Source: Deltaproteobacteria bacterium (GTDB lineage: Bacteria > Myxococcota > JACPTQ01). From it: 55,416 nt of DNA. Position numbers and translations under genes: made by a program. Numbering within the stretch: the stretch's first letter is position 1; every line of letters starts with the position of its first letter. The DNA lies in assembly GCA_016192705.1 (NCBI GenBank), contig JACPTQ010000071.1:1-55416 (forward strand), read 5' to 3'. Under the pieces are notes generated by a model, which saw only the letters and a list, made by a program, of their open reading frames with translations, made no database searches and was not told the origin of the DNA. Shown here piece after piece: positions 33,104-40,938 of the stretch.

Positions 33104-34420
33104 ATGGACCTTTTGATTACGGGCGGAAAACTTGTCACGATGAATGCGAAGCGCGAAGTCTTCAATGGCGACATCCTCGTCACCGATGGGCGAATCGCAA
33201 AGATCGGCGCGAAGCTCAAAGCGCCGCGTGGAGCAAAAACGATCGACGCGGAAGGCGCCGCGGTTGTTCCGGGCCTCATCCAGACGCACGTGCACGTTTG
33301 CCAGACGATGTTTCGGTGCATGGCGGACGACATGACGCTTCTCGAGTGGTTGCGAAAGCGGATTTGGCCGTTCGAAGGGGCGCATGACGCGAACTCGCTG
33401 CGCGCGTCGGCGGAAGTCGGTGTCGCGGAGCTTTTGCGCGGTGGCACGACGACGATTCTCGACATGGGAACGGTGCGGAATCAGGACGTCGTCTTCGAGG
33501 TGTTTGCGGAGTCGGGGATTCGCGGAATCGGCGGCAAGGCGATGATGGACGTGCCGAAGGGGCTACCGAAGGGGCTTCAGGAGGGGATGCGCGAATCGCT
33601 CGAGGAGTCGGCGCGGCTTGCACGGACGTGGCATGGCGCGAAGGACGGGCGCATCAAATACGCGTATTGTCCACGGTTTGCGCTGTCGTGTTCGGAACAC
33701 TTGATGCGCGAAGTGGCGGTGCGCGCGCGCGAGGGCGGGATGCTGATTCATTCGCACGCGGCCGAAAACCGCGACGAGGTGATGGAAGTCAAGGTGCGGA
33801 CGGGGATGACGAATTTGTCGTATCTGAATTCGATGGGCCTCACGGGGAATATGGTGTGTCTCGCGCACTGCGTTCACATCGACGAAAACGAGATGATCCT
33901 CATCCGTGAAACCGACACCCGCGTTGTGCACTGCCCGACGTCGAACTTGAAGCTCGCGAGCGGGTACGCGCCGGTGCCGGAGCTTTTGTCGCACGGTGTG
34001 TCGGTGTCGATCGGCTCGGATGGGGCGGCGTGCAACAACACGCTCGATCAGTGGGCCGAGATGCGGCTCGCGGCGATCATGCACAAACCGCGCTGCGGCG
34101 CCGACGTGATGAAACCGGTCACGGTGTTCGAGATGGCGACGATTGGCGGCGCGAAGGCGCTCGGGATGGACCACGAAATTGGGAGCCTCGACGTTGGGAA
34201 GTTCGCCGACATCGCGATTGTGAGTTGGGATGAACCGCACTGCGGACCGGGCGGCGACGTTTATTCGCGGCTGGTTTACGCGACGAATGCGTCGGATGTG
34301 GCGACGGTGCTCGTGCAAGGCGAGGTTGTGATGCAGAATCGGAAGCTCACGAAGCTCGACGAGAAGCGCGCGCGCGCGCGGGCTGAGGAGGAGCTGAAGA
34401 AGTTGCAGAAGCGGGTGTGA
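33104..34420 (+). CDS. Amidohydrolase of the ATZ/TRZ (MtaD/SAH deaminase-like) family
   Basis: A 438-residue metal-dependent hydrolase: TIM-barrel motifs QTHVHV (His62, His64), LIHSHAAE, LAHCVH and SIGSDGAACNN, with the family start LITGGKLVTM and GKFADIAIV near the end. Homologues deaminate 5-methylthioadenosine, S-adenosylhomocysteine, guanine or other aminated heterocycles. In a nucleoside operon a purine or nucleoside deaminase is the natural inference, but the substrate is not fixed. GGAGG lies eight bases before ATG, three bases after the cdd stop; probably the last gene of the operon. Confidence 0.88.
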   Translation: MDLLITGGKLVTMNAKREVFNGDILVTDGRIAKIGAKLKAPRGAKTIDAEGAAVVPGLIQTHVHVCQTMFRCMADDMTLLEWLRKRIWPFEGAHDANSLRASAEVGVAELLRGGTTTILDMGTVRNQDVVFEVFAESGIRGIGGKAMMDVPKGLPKGLQEGMRESLEESARLARTWHGAKDGRIKYAYCPRFALSCSEHLMREVAVRAREGGMLIHSHAAENRDEVMEVKVRTGMTNLSYLNSMGLTGNMVCLAHCVHIDENEMILIRETDTRVVHCPTSNLKLASGYAPVPELLSHGVSVSIGSDGAACNNTLDQWAEMRLAAIMHKPRCGADVMKPVTVFEMATIGGAKALGMDHEIGSLDVGKFADIAIVSWDEPHCGPGGDVYSRLVYATNASDVATVLVQGEVVMQNRKLTKLDEKRARARAEEELKKLQKRV

Positions 34421-34430
34421 CGAGAAGAGA

Positions 34431-34480
34431 AACCACAGAGACACTGAGAACCGAGAGATCTGAGGAGGAAAAAAAGGGGG
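34431..34480 (+). repeat. CACAGAGACACTGAG-family repeat, intergenic
   Basis: AACCACAGAGACACTGAGAA, then GAGAGATCTGAGGAGG and an A-run, aligning with 8008-8060 including the AGAGATCTGANGGGGAA part. It is followed by AACGGTAGCG, a trace of the hexamer tract seen after the other copies. Confidence 0.8.
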
Positions 34481-34504
34481 AAGGCAGGGGAACGGTAGCG
34501 ACGA

Positions 34505-35128
34505 GTGAGTCCAGACAGCCTAGTCATTTTTTGCGGAATCAACATCGCGGTTGGCATCGCGTTGTGGTGGCCGCATCGACGCGGGACGGTGCTTTTCCTC
34601 GCGCGTGGGTTCACGACGCGACCGATGTCATCGGGCGATGTCGCGGCGCTCTTCGACGAGATTCCGCCGAGGGCCCGGCAGATTCTCGACGCGCTTTTGC
34701 GCGATGGGAAACGCGAGGTGTATGAGGAGCGGGTCGGGCCGTTTCGCATGGCGACGGCGTTCGTTCACGTTGCGCCGGGCGCGCTCGTCGTGGTGCGGCG
34801 GCTTGCGGGCGGCAGCTGGCGGCTCGAGTGCGCGTCGAATGTTGGCGACGTTGCGACCTTAACGGGTAGTGATGGTGTCGGCGTTTCGTCTGCGAATGTC
34901 AGGTATCACGTCAACGCAGCCGAGGCGCTGGAGGATCTGGTCAAAGCCCATGCGAATCTCGGCACCGGAACACCCCTGTCGGTCGGCGCGTACTTCGATG
35001 CGCGACGGGCCCTTTATCGCGAAGCCGCGGGCCGTGTGTTTCGCCGCGACGTGCTCATGGCCGCTGTCTGCCTCTGCATTATTGCCGTCAATGTCTACGG
35101 ACTTCTCCGCGTGGTCGCGTATTTCTAA
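34505..35128 (+). CDS. Membrane protein of unknown function
   Basis: A 207-residue protein, GTG start with a poor Shine-Dalgarno sequence. Hydrophobic segments are at about 5-23 (VIFCGINIAVGIALWW) and 183-203 (VLMAAVCLCIIAVNVYGLL), with a soluble domain between. The middle has no family I recognise (PPRARQILDALLRDGKREVY, then ECASNVGDVATL). It starts just after a CACAGAG repeat, so the true promoter or start may have been altered by insertion. Confidence 0.65.
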   Translation: MSPDSLVIFCGINIAVGIALWWPHRRGTVLFLARGFTTRPMSSGDVAALFDEIPPRARQILDALLRDGKREVYEERVGPFRMATAFVHVAPGALVVVRRLAGGSWRLECASNVGDVATLTGSDGVGVSSANVRYHVNAAEALEDLVKAHANLGTGTPLSVGAYFDARRALYREAAGRVFRRDVLMAAVCLCIIAVNVYGLLRVVAYF

Positions 35129-35160
35129 GACTCGCGGATGTTTCAATAATGTTACTCTAT

Positions 35161-35169
35161 TGTTATAAT
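35161..35169 (+). promoter_or_regulatory. Extended -10 promoter of the AbrB/Doc module
   Basis: TGTTATAAT is an extended -10 with a perfect TATAAT at 35164-35169. The ATG at 35176 is six bases further on, so the transcript is predicted to be leaderless. ATAATG occurs twice (35147 and 35165), a possible antitoxin-binding direct repeat. The stretch is clearly AT-rich for this genome. Confidence 0.65.
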
Positions 35170-35175
35170 GCCAGC

Positions 35176-35400
35176 ATGTTGAAAACGCGTATCCGAAAAA
35201 TCGGAAACAGCCATGGGATTCTTTTGCCGTCACAGGCCATCCGGTATTGGCGGGCCAAAAGCGGGACTGAGGTCGAGCTGGTGTTTGATGCGGACCGCCT
35301 CATCATTCGGCCGGTGTCGGGCGACCGCGATGGCTTCGTGAGAGCGTTGGATGAAGTCCTCGACGAAGACGAGGCGATTTTGCGTGACTTGGCGAAGTGA
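35176..35400 (+). CDS. SpoVT-AbrB/MazE-type antitoxin
   Basis: A 74-residue protein with a swapped-hairpin AbrB fold at the N-terminus: KTRIRKIGNSHGILLPSQAI, then GTEVELVFDADRLIIRPV. The acidic C-terminus (ALDEVLDEDEAILRD) would wrap the toxin. It overlaps the toxin GTG (GTGA), the usual antitoxin-first order. ATG 35176 was chosen over 35149, which lies upstream of the promoter box. By analogy with known modules it should bind its own promoter and neutralise Doc. Confidence 0.88.
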   Translation: MLKTRIRKIGNSHGILLPSQAIRYWRAKSGTEVELVFDADRLIIRPVSGDRDGFVRALDEVLDEDEAILRDLAK

Positions 35401-35786
35401 AGGCGATTCGATTCTTAACGGTTCAAGAAGTTCTCGAGGCTCACGCGGCAACCCTTCGACGGCATGGCGGCGCGTCGGGCATTCGAGACACAGGTCTGCT
35501 CGACTCAGCCGTGCATATGGCGCAGGCGATGTACGGCGGCGAATTTCTGCATCCGGGTTTGTTCGACATGGCGGCGGCATATCTTTTTCACCTTGTCCTG
35601 AATCACCCCTTCATCGACGGGAACAAGCGGTGCGGGTGGCTGGCCGCTCGGGTTTTTCTTCGAATGAACGGCGTCGCACTTAGCGTTTCACGCGGGGAGG
35701 CCGTTCGTCTCGTGACGCGCCTCGCGGATGGTAAGGTCCGGGACTGGCGTGAAATATCTGAGTCGTTTGCGAAGCGAAGTCGTTGA
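35397..35786 (+). CDS. doc: Doc-family (Fic fold) toxin
   Basis: A 129-residue Fic/Doc protein with active-site motif HPFIDGNKR (about 65-73) and the preceding helix AMYGGEFLHPGLFDMAAAYLF typical of Doc. Known Doc proteins phosphorylate EF-Tu and stop translation. The motif keeps the His, Asp and Asn/Lys/Arg needed for catalysis, so it looks active. It is paired with an AbrB-type rather than a Phd-type antitoxin. Confidence 0.9.
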   Translation: MKAIRFLTVQEVLEAHAATLRRHGGASGIRDTGLLDSAVHMAQAMYGGEFLHPGLFDMAAAYLFHLVLNHPFIDGNKRCGWLAARVFLRMNGVALSVSRGEAVRLVTRLADGKVRDWREISESFAKRSR

Positions 35787-35867
35787 CGGTTTTTGGAGAA
35801 CTGTTGAGTCGGATTCGGTGGCATTGACGGCATTTGCGCGCGGGTGGTAGGTCTCCTCGGTTTCCCA

Positions 35868-35949
35868 ATTTTGCGAGCAATCGTGCGAAAGCCAGTGGCT
35901 TGAGCACGCGAGCAAAATGGGGAGCGCCTGTTTACAGAGCGCGAACCCC
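35868..35949 (+). repeat. Two-hairpin structured element, copy 2
   Basis: Hairpin 1: ATTTTGC (35868-35874) pairs with GCAAAAT (35912-35918), then CGTGC/GCACG and AAGCC/GGCTT around loop AGT, with an internal loop GAGCAAT opposite CGA. Hairpin 2: GGGG/CCCC and GCGC/GCGC around a loop containing TGTTTACA. It ends 21 bases before the start codon at 35971, and the Shine-Dalgarno sequence GGGGAGGAG follows it. Confidence 0.8.
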
Positions 35950-35970
35950 ACCATTTAGGGGAGGAGCACG

Positions 35971-37797
35971 ATGAGAACTGTTCTGTTGGTTGCGATGTTC
36001 GTCGGCGCGCTTGGCGCCTGTAAATCTGACTCGTCGAAGACGAAGGCACATGCGCCGACGCGCGGGCTGCCGCTTAAAGGCGCGAAGCCGGTGCCGGTTC
36101 CAACGGCCGACCTCGGCGATGAGTTGAAGAGGCCGTTTGCCGATAAGACGGGGAAGCTGGGGGACGACTACCAATACCCGATGTCGAAGGTTCTGTGGGA
36201 GCGTCCGATGAAGGTCGACGTGTCGCACAAGGATGCGTTCGACGCGAAGCGCGGCATTTTGTACGGCACCGACGCGTCGCACACGCGCGTGCAGGCGATC
36301 GACATCAACACGGGGCGCATTGTTTGGACGGGATCGGCCGACCTCACGAAGCCGCCCAAGAAATTCGACCCAGACAAGCACCCCAAAAAGGCGAACGATC
36401 AGTCGCTCGAACCGAACTTCCAGATTCTCGGTGCGAAGGTTTTCGTCGCGCAAAACGTGATCAAGGGCGATGCGAAGAAGGGCGACCTTGTCGTGAAGAT
36501 TCACGGGTACGAGGCGGCGAGCGGCCGGCGCATTTTCACGGCGTCGATGCCGAACACGTGGGGCGAAGGGAAGAGTTGGGCGATTTGGAAGGAGGTGGGG
36601 GCGCTTCTTCTCGGCGATTCGGGCGATGGGCCGGTTCACATCATCGACCAGGCGAAAGGGAAGCCGCGGCACACGTTTAACTTTCCCGCGGAGGGATCGG
36701 GAAAGTGGGTTTATGCGGGCGGCGGTTCGGGGAATATTTATTTTTATCAGGACCGTGGAACGGGGACGCTCGGGTTTGCGGCGTTTGATGCAGAGACGGG
36801 CGCCGCGCGGTGGCTCTCGGCGATTCTGCAGGAGTGCTACAACGACCCGATGTATTTGCGTCAGGTCGTCGCGTCGACGATCGTCTGCAAGTGGAAGGGG
36901 CGGGGGCACAACGTTGCTGACCGCGTGATTCAGTTCGATGCGGCGACGGGGCAGGCGAAGTGGGCGACGCTGGTCTTTGAGGCGGGGGCCATGTCGAAAG
37001 AGGCAAAGTACGCGTCGAACGTGGTCGTGCGCGCGTCGGCGGATCGCAGTGCGCTCTTCTTTAGGAATCTGCACACGCTTGTGCGGCTCGATGCGCCGAG
37101 CGGCAAGGAGGGGTGGCGGCGAAAGCTCGACCCCGAGCGGCATGTCCTGTTCTTGGTCGACGGTAAGCCCTGGAAAACGGAAATCGTGCAGGCGGGTGAG
37201 TTTACGTACGACGAGGTCGTGGCGCTCGATGCGGCGGGTGGCAAGGAACTGTGGAAGGTGACGACGCCGGGCAAGGAGCAGGCGCTTCCGGGGCATATTA
37301 TTTGGCAAAAGGGGAAGCTCGTGCTCTTTGGGGACTTCCGTGTTTACGCCTACGACGCGGCGACGGGGAAGGCGCTTCTTGCGATGGAGAATCGGTTCGC
37401 GGTGGGCGCGCGCGAGGCAAAAACGAAGGTCGACAGCGTGTCGCTTTTGGGCGACGTCGTTGTGGTCGCGGCGTCGGGCGTGCGCACGGCGTATGAGCTT
37501 GGGTCGGCGAAGAAGGTTTTGCACGAGCCGTCAAACGATGAAACGTCGCTCAACTGGAACCTCGATCTCGATCGCGCGAACCTTGTGATTTTCGACGATG
37601 ACGATTTCGTTGTGCGCGCGCTCGCGATTTCGGGGGGCGCCGCGCCGAAAGTGCAGCCGCCGGTTGCGAAATTTTTGACGCCGGCCGCCGCAAACGCTGT
37701 CGCGCCGCGGTTTTCGCCGACGGGGGATCGCGTGGGGTTTACGAGCGACTCTTTCGCCGCGTGCGTTTGGAGATGTGAAATGGAATCGCGCGGGTGA
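35971..37797 (+). CDS. PQQ/WD40 beta-propeller lipoprotein, frameshifted (part 1)
   Basis: The signal peptide has lipobox LGAC (Cys17). PQQ-type blades are spread over about residues 75-560: AIDINTGRIVWTG, AFDAETGAARW, QFDAATGQAKWATL, ALDAAGGKELWKV and AYDAATGKALL. The end reads PRFSPTGDRVGFTSDS and then breaks off in CVWRCEMESRG. Removing one T from the TTT at 37766-37768 restores CVGDVKWNRAGDKFVY and joins it to the next frame. One gene, 35971-38560, is therefore the likely ancestral unit. Strong GGGGAGGAG Shine-Dalgarno sequence. Function unknown; surface or periplasmic. Confidence 0.85.
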   Translation: MRTVLLVAMFVGALGACKSDSSKTKAHAPTRGLPLKGAKPVPVPTADLGDELKRPFADKTGKLGDDYQYPMSKVLWERPMKVDVSHKDAFDAKRGILYGTDASHTRVQAIDINTGRIVWTGSADLTKPPKKFDPDKHPKKANDQSLEPNFQILGAKVFVAQNVIKGDAKKGDLVVKIHGYEAASGRRIFTASMPNTWGEGKSWAIWKEVGALLLGDSGDGPVHIIDQAKGKPRHTFNFPAEGSGKWVYAGGGSGNIYFYQDRGTGTLGFAAFDAETGAARWLSAILQECYNDPMYLRQVVASTIVCKWKGRGHNVADRVIQFDAATGQAKWATLVFEAGAMSKEAKYASNVVVRASADRSALFFRNLHTLVRLDAPSGKEGWRRKLDPERHVLFLVDGKPWKTEIVQAGEFTYDEVVALDAAGGKELWKVTTPGKEQALPGHIIWQKGKLVLFGDFRVYAYDAATGKALLAMENRFAVGAREAKTKVDSVSLLGDVVVVAASGVRTAYELGSAKKVLHEPSNDETSLNWNLDLDRANLVIFDDDDFVVRALAISGGAAPKVQPPVAKFLTPAAANAVAPRFSPTGDRVGFTSDSFAACVWRCEMESRG

Positions 37798-38560
37798 CAA
37801 GTTTGTGTATGCGGAGGCGGCAAAAGCGACGAAGAAGCAACATTTCACCGACATTAATTTGGTGCCGGAACAGTGGGTGAAGGTCTATTCGGCGGCGGCG
37901 CGTGCATCGACGACTGTGCTGACGCTCGCGAATTTCCCCGAGGGGACTGCCTTTTTGCGAGCCGAGTGGAGCCCCGACGATCTTGAGGTGGCGCTGCTTT
38001 TTTACGTGCCGATTGGGCAGGCGACAAAAAACAGCTTTGTGGCAACGGTGCCCGTTTCGGGCGGCGCGCGCGCGGAGCTGAAGGTTGACGATTCGACCGG
38101 GACCGCGACGCTGAAGGGCAAGGGGCGCTGGAACGGCGGGCCGACGGCGGCGCTAGGGTGGGTCAAGGAGGAGCTGGTCGACGCGATCGGTTGGTCGAGG
38201 CGAGGGGAGTTTGCTTATGTGCGGCGCGCGGTGCCGACGCGTCCGCGGCTCTACGTTGTGAATGCGAAGGGCAAAGAGATCGCGGCGGAGGATGGCGTGA
38301 CGGAGGTAGCTTGGTCGCCGGACGGCGCGGAGCTTGCGGTTAATCGGCACGGAAATGTTTGGGTCTGGAACAGCGGCGGCGGGTGGCGTCAGGTGACGGC
38401 GTATCCGCCGAAGCGTGAGCCGATCAATGAGGAGGACGCGGTTCAGAACCCGCAGCGGATTCGTGACCTCGCATGGTCGCCCGATGGGAAGCAGGTTGTG
38501 TTCGCGGTTCATCAGCCCGGGCCGGGGCGGCGCCTCGCGCTCCTCGATGTGAAGCGCTAG
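37775..38560 (+). CDS. WD40/TolB-like C-terminal part of the propeller lipoprotein (part 2)
   Basis: The nominal GTG start at 37775 lies inside the end of part 1. The sequence is TolB/WD40-like: VKWNRAGDKFVYAE, FLRAEWSPDDLEVALLFYV, VTEVAWSPDGAELAVNRHG and IRDLAWSPDGKQVVFAVHQP. It has no Shine-Dalgarno sequence or signal peptide, so alone it would be a cytoplasmic fragment. It reads smoothly onto part 1 after a one-base correction. Either a sequencing error in a T-run or a recent disabling mutation. Confidence 0.75.
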   Translation: MKWNRAGDKFVYAEAAKATKKQHFTDINLVPEQWVKVYSAAARASTTVLTLANFPEGTAFLRAEWSPDDLEVALLFYVPIGQATKNSFVATVPVSGGARAELKVDDSTGTATLKGKGRWNGGPTAALGWVKEELVDAIGWSRRGEFAYVRRAVPTRPRLYVVNAKGKEIAAEDGVTEVAWSPDGAELAVNRHGNVWVWNSGGGWRQVTAYPPKREPINEEDAVQNPQRIRDLAWSPDGKQVVFAVHQPGPGRRLALLDVKR

Positions 38561-38591
38561 ACAGTGGTAGACTTCCGGTCGAGCGAGGGGC

Positions 38592-40931
38592 ATGCGCGCG
38601 ATTTGGAAATTCATTCGGCTGATCTTCGGGACGTTTTACCCGTTTCGTGGTCCGAGAACCCTGTCGCTCTGGATCGCCGGTGTCTTTGCGGGCGCCGTTT
38701 TTCTTTCGTGGCGCGGAGATCCGCCGTTCGTGGCGCGCTCGGTCGACGCGATTGAAGAGGAGTTTCTTCGCCTCAAATTCAATGTTCGCGGCTATCAGCC
38801 CGCATCGTCGGAGGTTGTCATCGCCGCGATCGACGAGCTCAGCCTCGAACGGTTTGGTCAATGGCCGTGGGATCGACGCGTCATTGCGCAGCTGATCGAA
38901 ACGCTGAAATCGTATGGCGCGCGAACGATTGCGTTCGATATGGTTTTTTCGGAAGACGATCGCAGCCAAGGGTCGCCTGGGTTTCGGCGCGCCGTCGAGG
39001 AGCTCTTGCCGCTCGTCCCCGAAAATGGGGATAGCGCGCGCACCGCAAAGAAGCGACGCGTTGAGGCCGCCGTCCGGCCGCTGTCGGACGAGGTCCTTGC
39101 GCAAGTTCTCGCAAAGACGGACGGCGTTGTTCTTGGGTACTTTCTTTTGACCGATCTTGTCGAAGCGAAGAACCTCTCGGCGAACGTTATCGAGGATGGC
39201 ATCGCGCGCGTGAAGTGGTCTGGTCCCCCCGCGCAAAGGGACGGCGCCGATGAGTGGCCGGGGTTGCCGCGTGCCTTTGGTGTTGTGCCGCCGATTCGCG
39301 AGCTCGCAAGCGACGCCAAGCAGCTCGGTTTCTTCAACGCCGCGCCGTCGAGTGTGCTCGGCATGACGATTCACGCCATCCTCGCGCGCGTCGTCGAAAC
39401 CGCGAAGACCAAGGTGCCGCTCTTTCACCTCGCCGCGACCGCCGCGTCGGTACATCTCACTGGCGAGCGCCCGTCGCTAAAGCGCGACGCCGCGACCGGC
39501 CGTTCGATTATTGCGCTCGACACAAAAGACGCACCGCTCATTTTGCCGACCGACTTTAACGGCGAGTTTTACATCAACTATCGCGGACCGCGCGGCATGT
39601 ACAAATATTTCGGCGCATCAAGCATCATCGACGGCACGGTCCCGCGCGCGCGATTCAAAGACAAGCTCGTTCTTGTCGGCGTCTCAACGGCCGGGCTTTT
39701 CGACCGCAAGGTTACGCCGTACGCCGAAGACTGCCCCGGCGTCGAAATCAACGCGACGATCGCCGACAACATCCTGACGCGCCAATTCTTGCAGCGCCCG
39801 CCAAAACTCCCGGTCATCGAGCTCGCGGTGGCCGGCGGCATTGGTCTCGTGCTTGGTTTTCTTCTCCCCTTCGTGCGTCGCGCGAGCGTTCTCTTCGCGC
39901 TCCTCTTCGTTTTACTCGGCGGCCTTTTCTTCGCGGATGTCACGGTGCTCTTCAGCAAGGGCGTCTGGGTCAAGAGCGGAATGATTCTGCTGCAGGTCGC
40001 GACGACGTTTGTCCTTGTTTACTCGCTCCTTTACTTCACGCATTTTCGCAAGGAACGCGAGACGCGCCACGCGTTTCAGCACTACCTCGCGAAGCCGATC
40101 CTCGAAGTCATCATGAAAGACCCGTCGAAGCTCGCGCTCGGTGGCGAGCGACGTGAGGTGACGGTGCTCTTTACCGACATTCGCGGCTTCACGAGTTTTT
40201 CGGAGACGTGCGAAGCGACGCGGCTTGGCGCGATCTTGAACGAGTATCTGACGCCGATGACGAACGCTGTTTTCAAAAACGGCGGCACGCTCGACAAGTA
40301 TATTGGCGATGCGATGATGGCGTTTTTCGGTGCGCCCGTCGAACAATCCGATCACGCACGACGCGCGTGTCAGGCGGCGATTGAAATACAGGAGGCGGTC
40401 AAGACGCTCGAAACGGTGCGCGTCGGGAAGGGGGAGCCGGCCTTTAAGATTGGCGTTGGGCTCAACTCCGGCGTCGTGTCGCTCGGAAACATGGGGTCGC
40501 AGCACCTTTTCAACTACACGGTGCTCGGCGACGAGGTGAACCTCGGGTCGCGACTCGAAGGGACAACGAAATATTTCGGTGCGGCGATTCTCGCGTCGGG
40601 GCGAACGGTGCGCGCCGCGGGAGACGCGATCGTGTCGCGGTTTTTGGGGCGCGTTCGCGTTGTCGGCAGGGAGGAACCGATCGAAGTCTTTGAACCGTTG
40701 GCGATGCGAACAGAAGCGGCGCCGGCGCTCGTCGCGTACGCGGAGCGGTTTGGAGCGGCCGTCGAGTTGTATCAGGCTGCGCGCGTCGCCGACGCGAAAG
40801 CGGCATTCGAAGTGCTCGTCACCGAACGAGCGGACGACGCAACACGCATTTGGATTGCGCGGTGCGACGCGGCCTTGACGGCACCGTCACCGGAAGAGTG
40901 GGATGGAGTTATTCGAATGGCGGGGAAGTGA
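38592..40931 (+). CDS. CHASE2-domain adenylate/guanylate cyclase
   Basis: A 779-residue sensory cyclase. An N-terminal membrane helix (about 25-43) precedes an extracytoplasmic CHASE2 domain (about 45-400, starting VVIAAIDELSLERFGQWPWD). Three membrane helices lie at about 410-490. A class III cyclase domain (about 515-690) has EVTVLFTDIRGF with the metal Asp near 529 and DKYIGDAMMAFFG with the second Asp near 573, then VLGDEVNLGSRLE. The C-terminus has a short TPR-like helical part. It makes cAMP or cGMP; the substrate residues were not resolved by eye. Followed 7 bases later by an HD-GYP gene. Confidence 0.92.
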   Translation: MRAIWKFIRLIFGTFYPFRGPRTLSLWIAGVFAGAVFLSWRGDPPFVARSVDAIEEEFLRLKFNVRGYQPASSEVVIAAIDELSLERFGQWPWDRRVIAQLIETLKSYGARTIAFDMVFSEDDRSQGSPGFRRAVEELLPLVPENGDSARTAKKRRVEAAVRPLSDEVLAQVLAKTDGVVLGYFLLTDLVEAKNLSANVIEDGIARVKWSGPPAQRDGADEWPGLPRAFGVVPPIRELASDAKQLGFFNAAPSSVLGMTIHAILARVVETAKTKVPLFHLAATAASVHLTGERPSLKRDAATGRSIIALDTKDAPLILPTDFNGEFYINYRGPRGMYKYFGASSIIDGTVPRARFKDKLVLVGVSTAGLFDRKVTPYAEDCPGVEINATIADNILTRQFLQRPPKLPVIELAVAGGIGLVLGFLLPFVRRASVLFALLFVLLGGLFFADVTVLFSKGVWVKSGMILLQVATTFVLVYSLLYFTHFRKERETRHAFQHYLAKPILEVIMKDPSKLALGGERREVTVLFTDIRGFTSFSETCEATRLGAILNEYLTPMTNAVFKNGGTLDKYIGDAMMAFFGAPVEQSDHARRACQAAIEIQEAVKTLETVRVGKGEPAFKIGVGLNSGVVSLGNMGSQHLFNYTVLGDEVNLGSRLEGTTKYFGAAILASGRTVRAAGDAIVSRFLGRVRVVGREEPIEVFEPLAMRTEAAPALVAYAERFGAAVELYQAARVADAKAAFEVLVTERADDATRIWIARCDAALTAPSPEEWDGVIRMAGK

Positions 40932-40938
40932 GGCGACA

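Noticed and set aside
35868-35949. Integron attC site or REP element
   Set aside because: There is no GTTRRRY/RYYYAAC core, no integrase nearby and no GTAG/GGAG-type REP tetranucleotide. The shape is a two-hairpin unit unlike either.
35932-37524. 530-codon minus-strand frame
   Set aside because: Antisense shadow of the propeller lipoprotein; Arg/Pro-rich and crossing the hairpin element.
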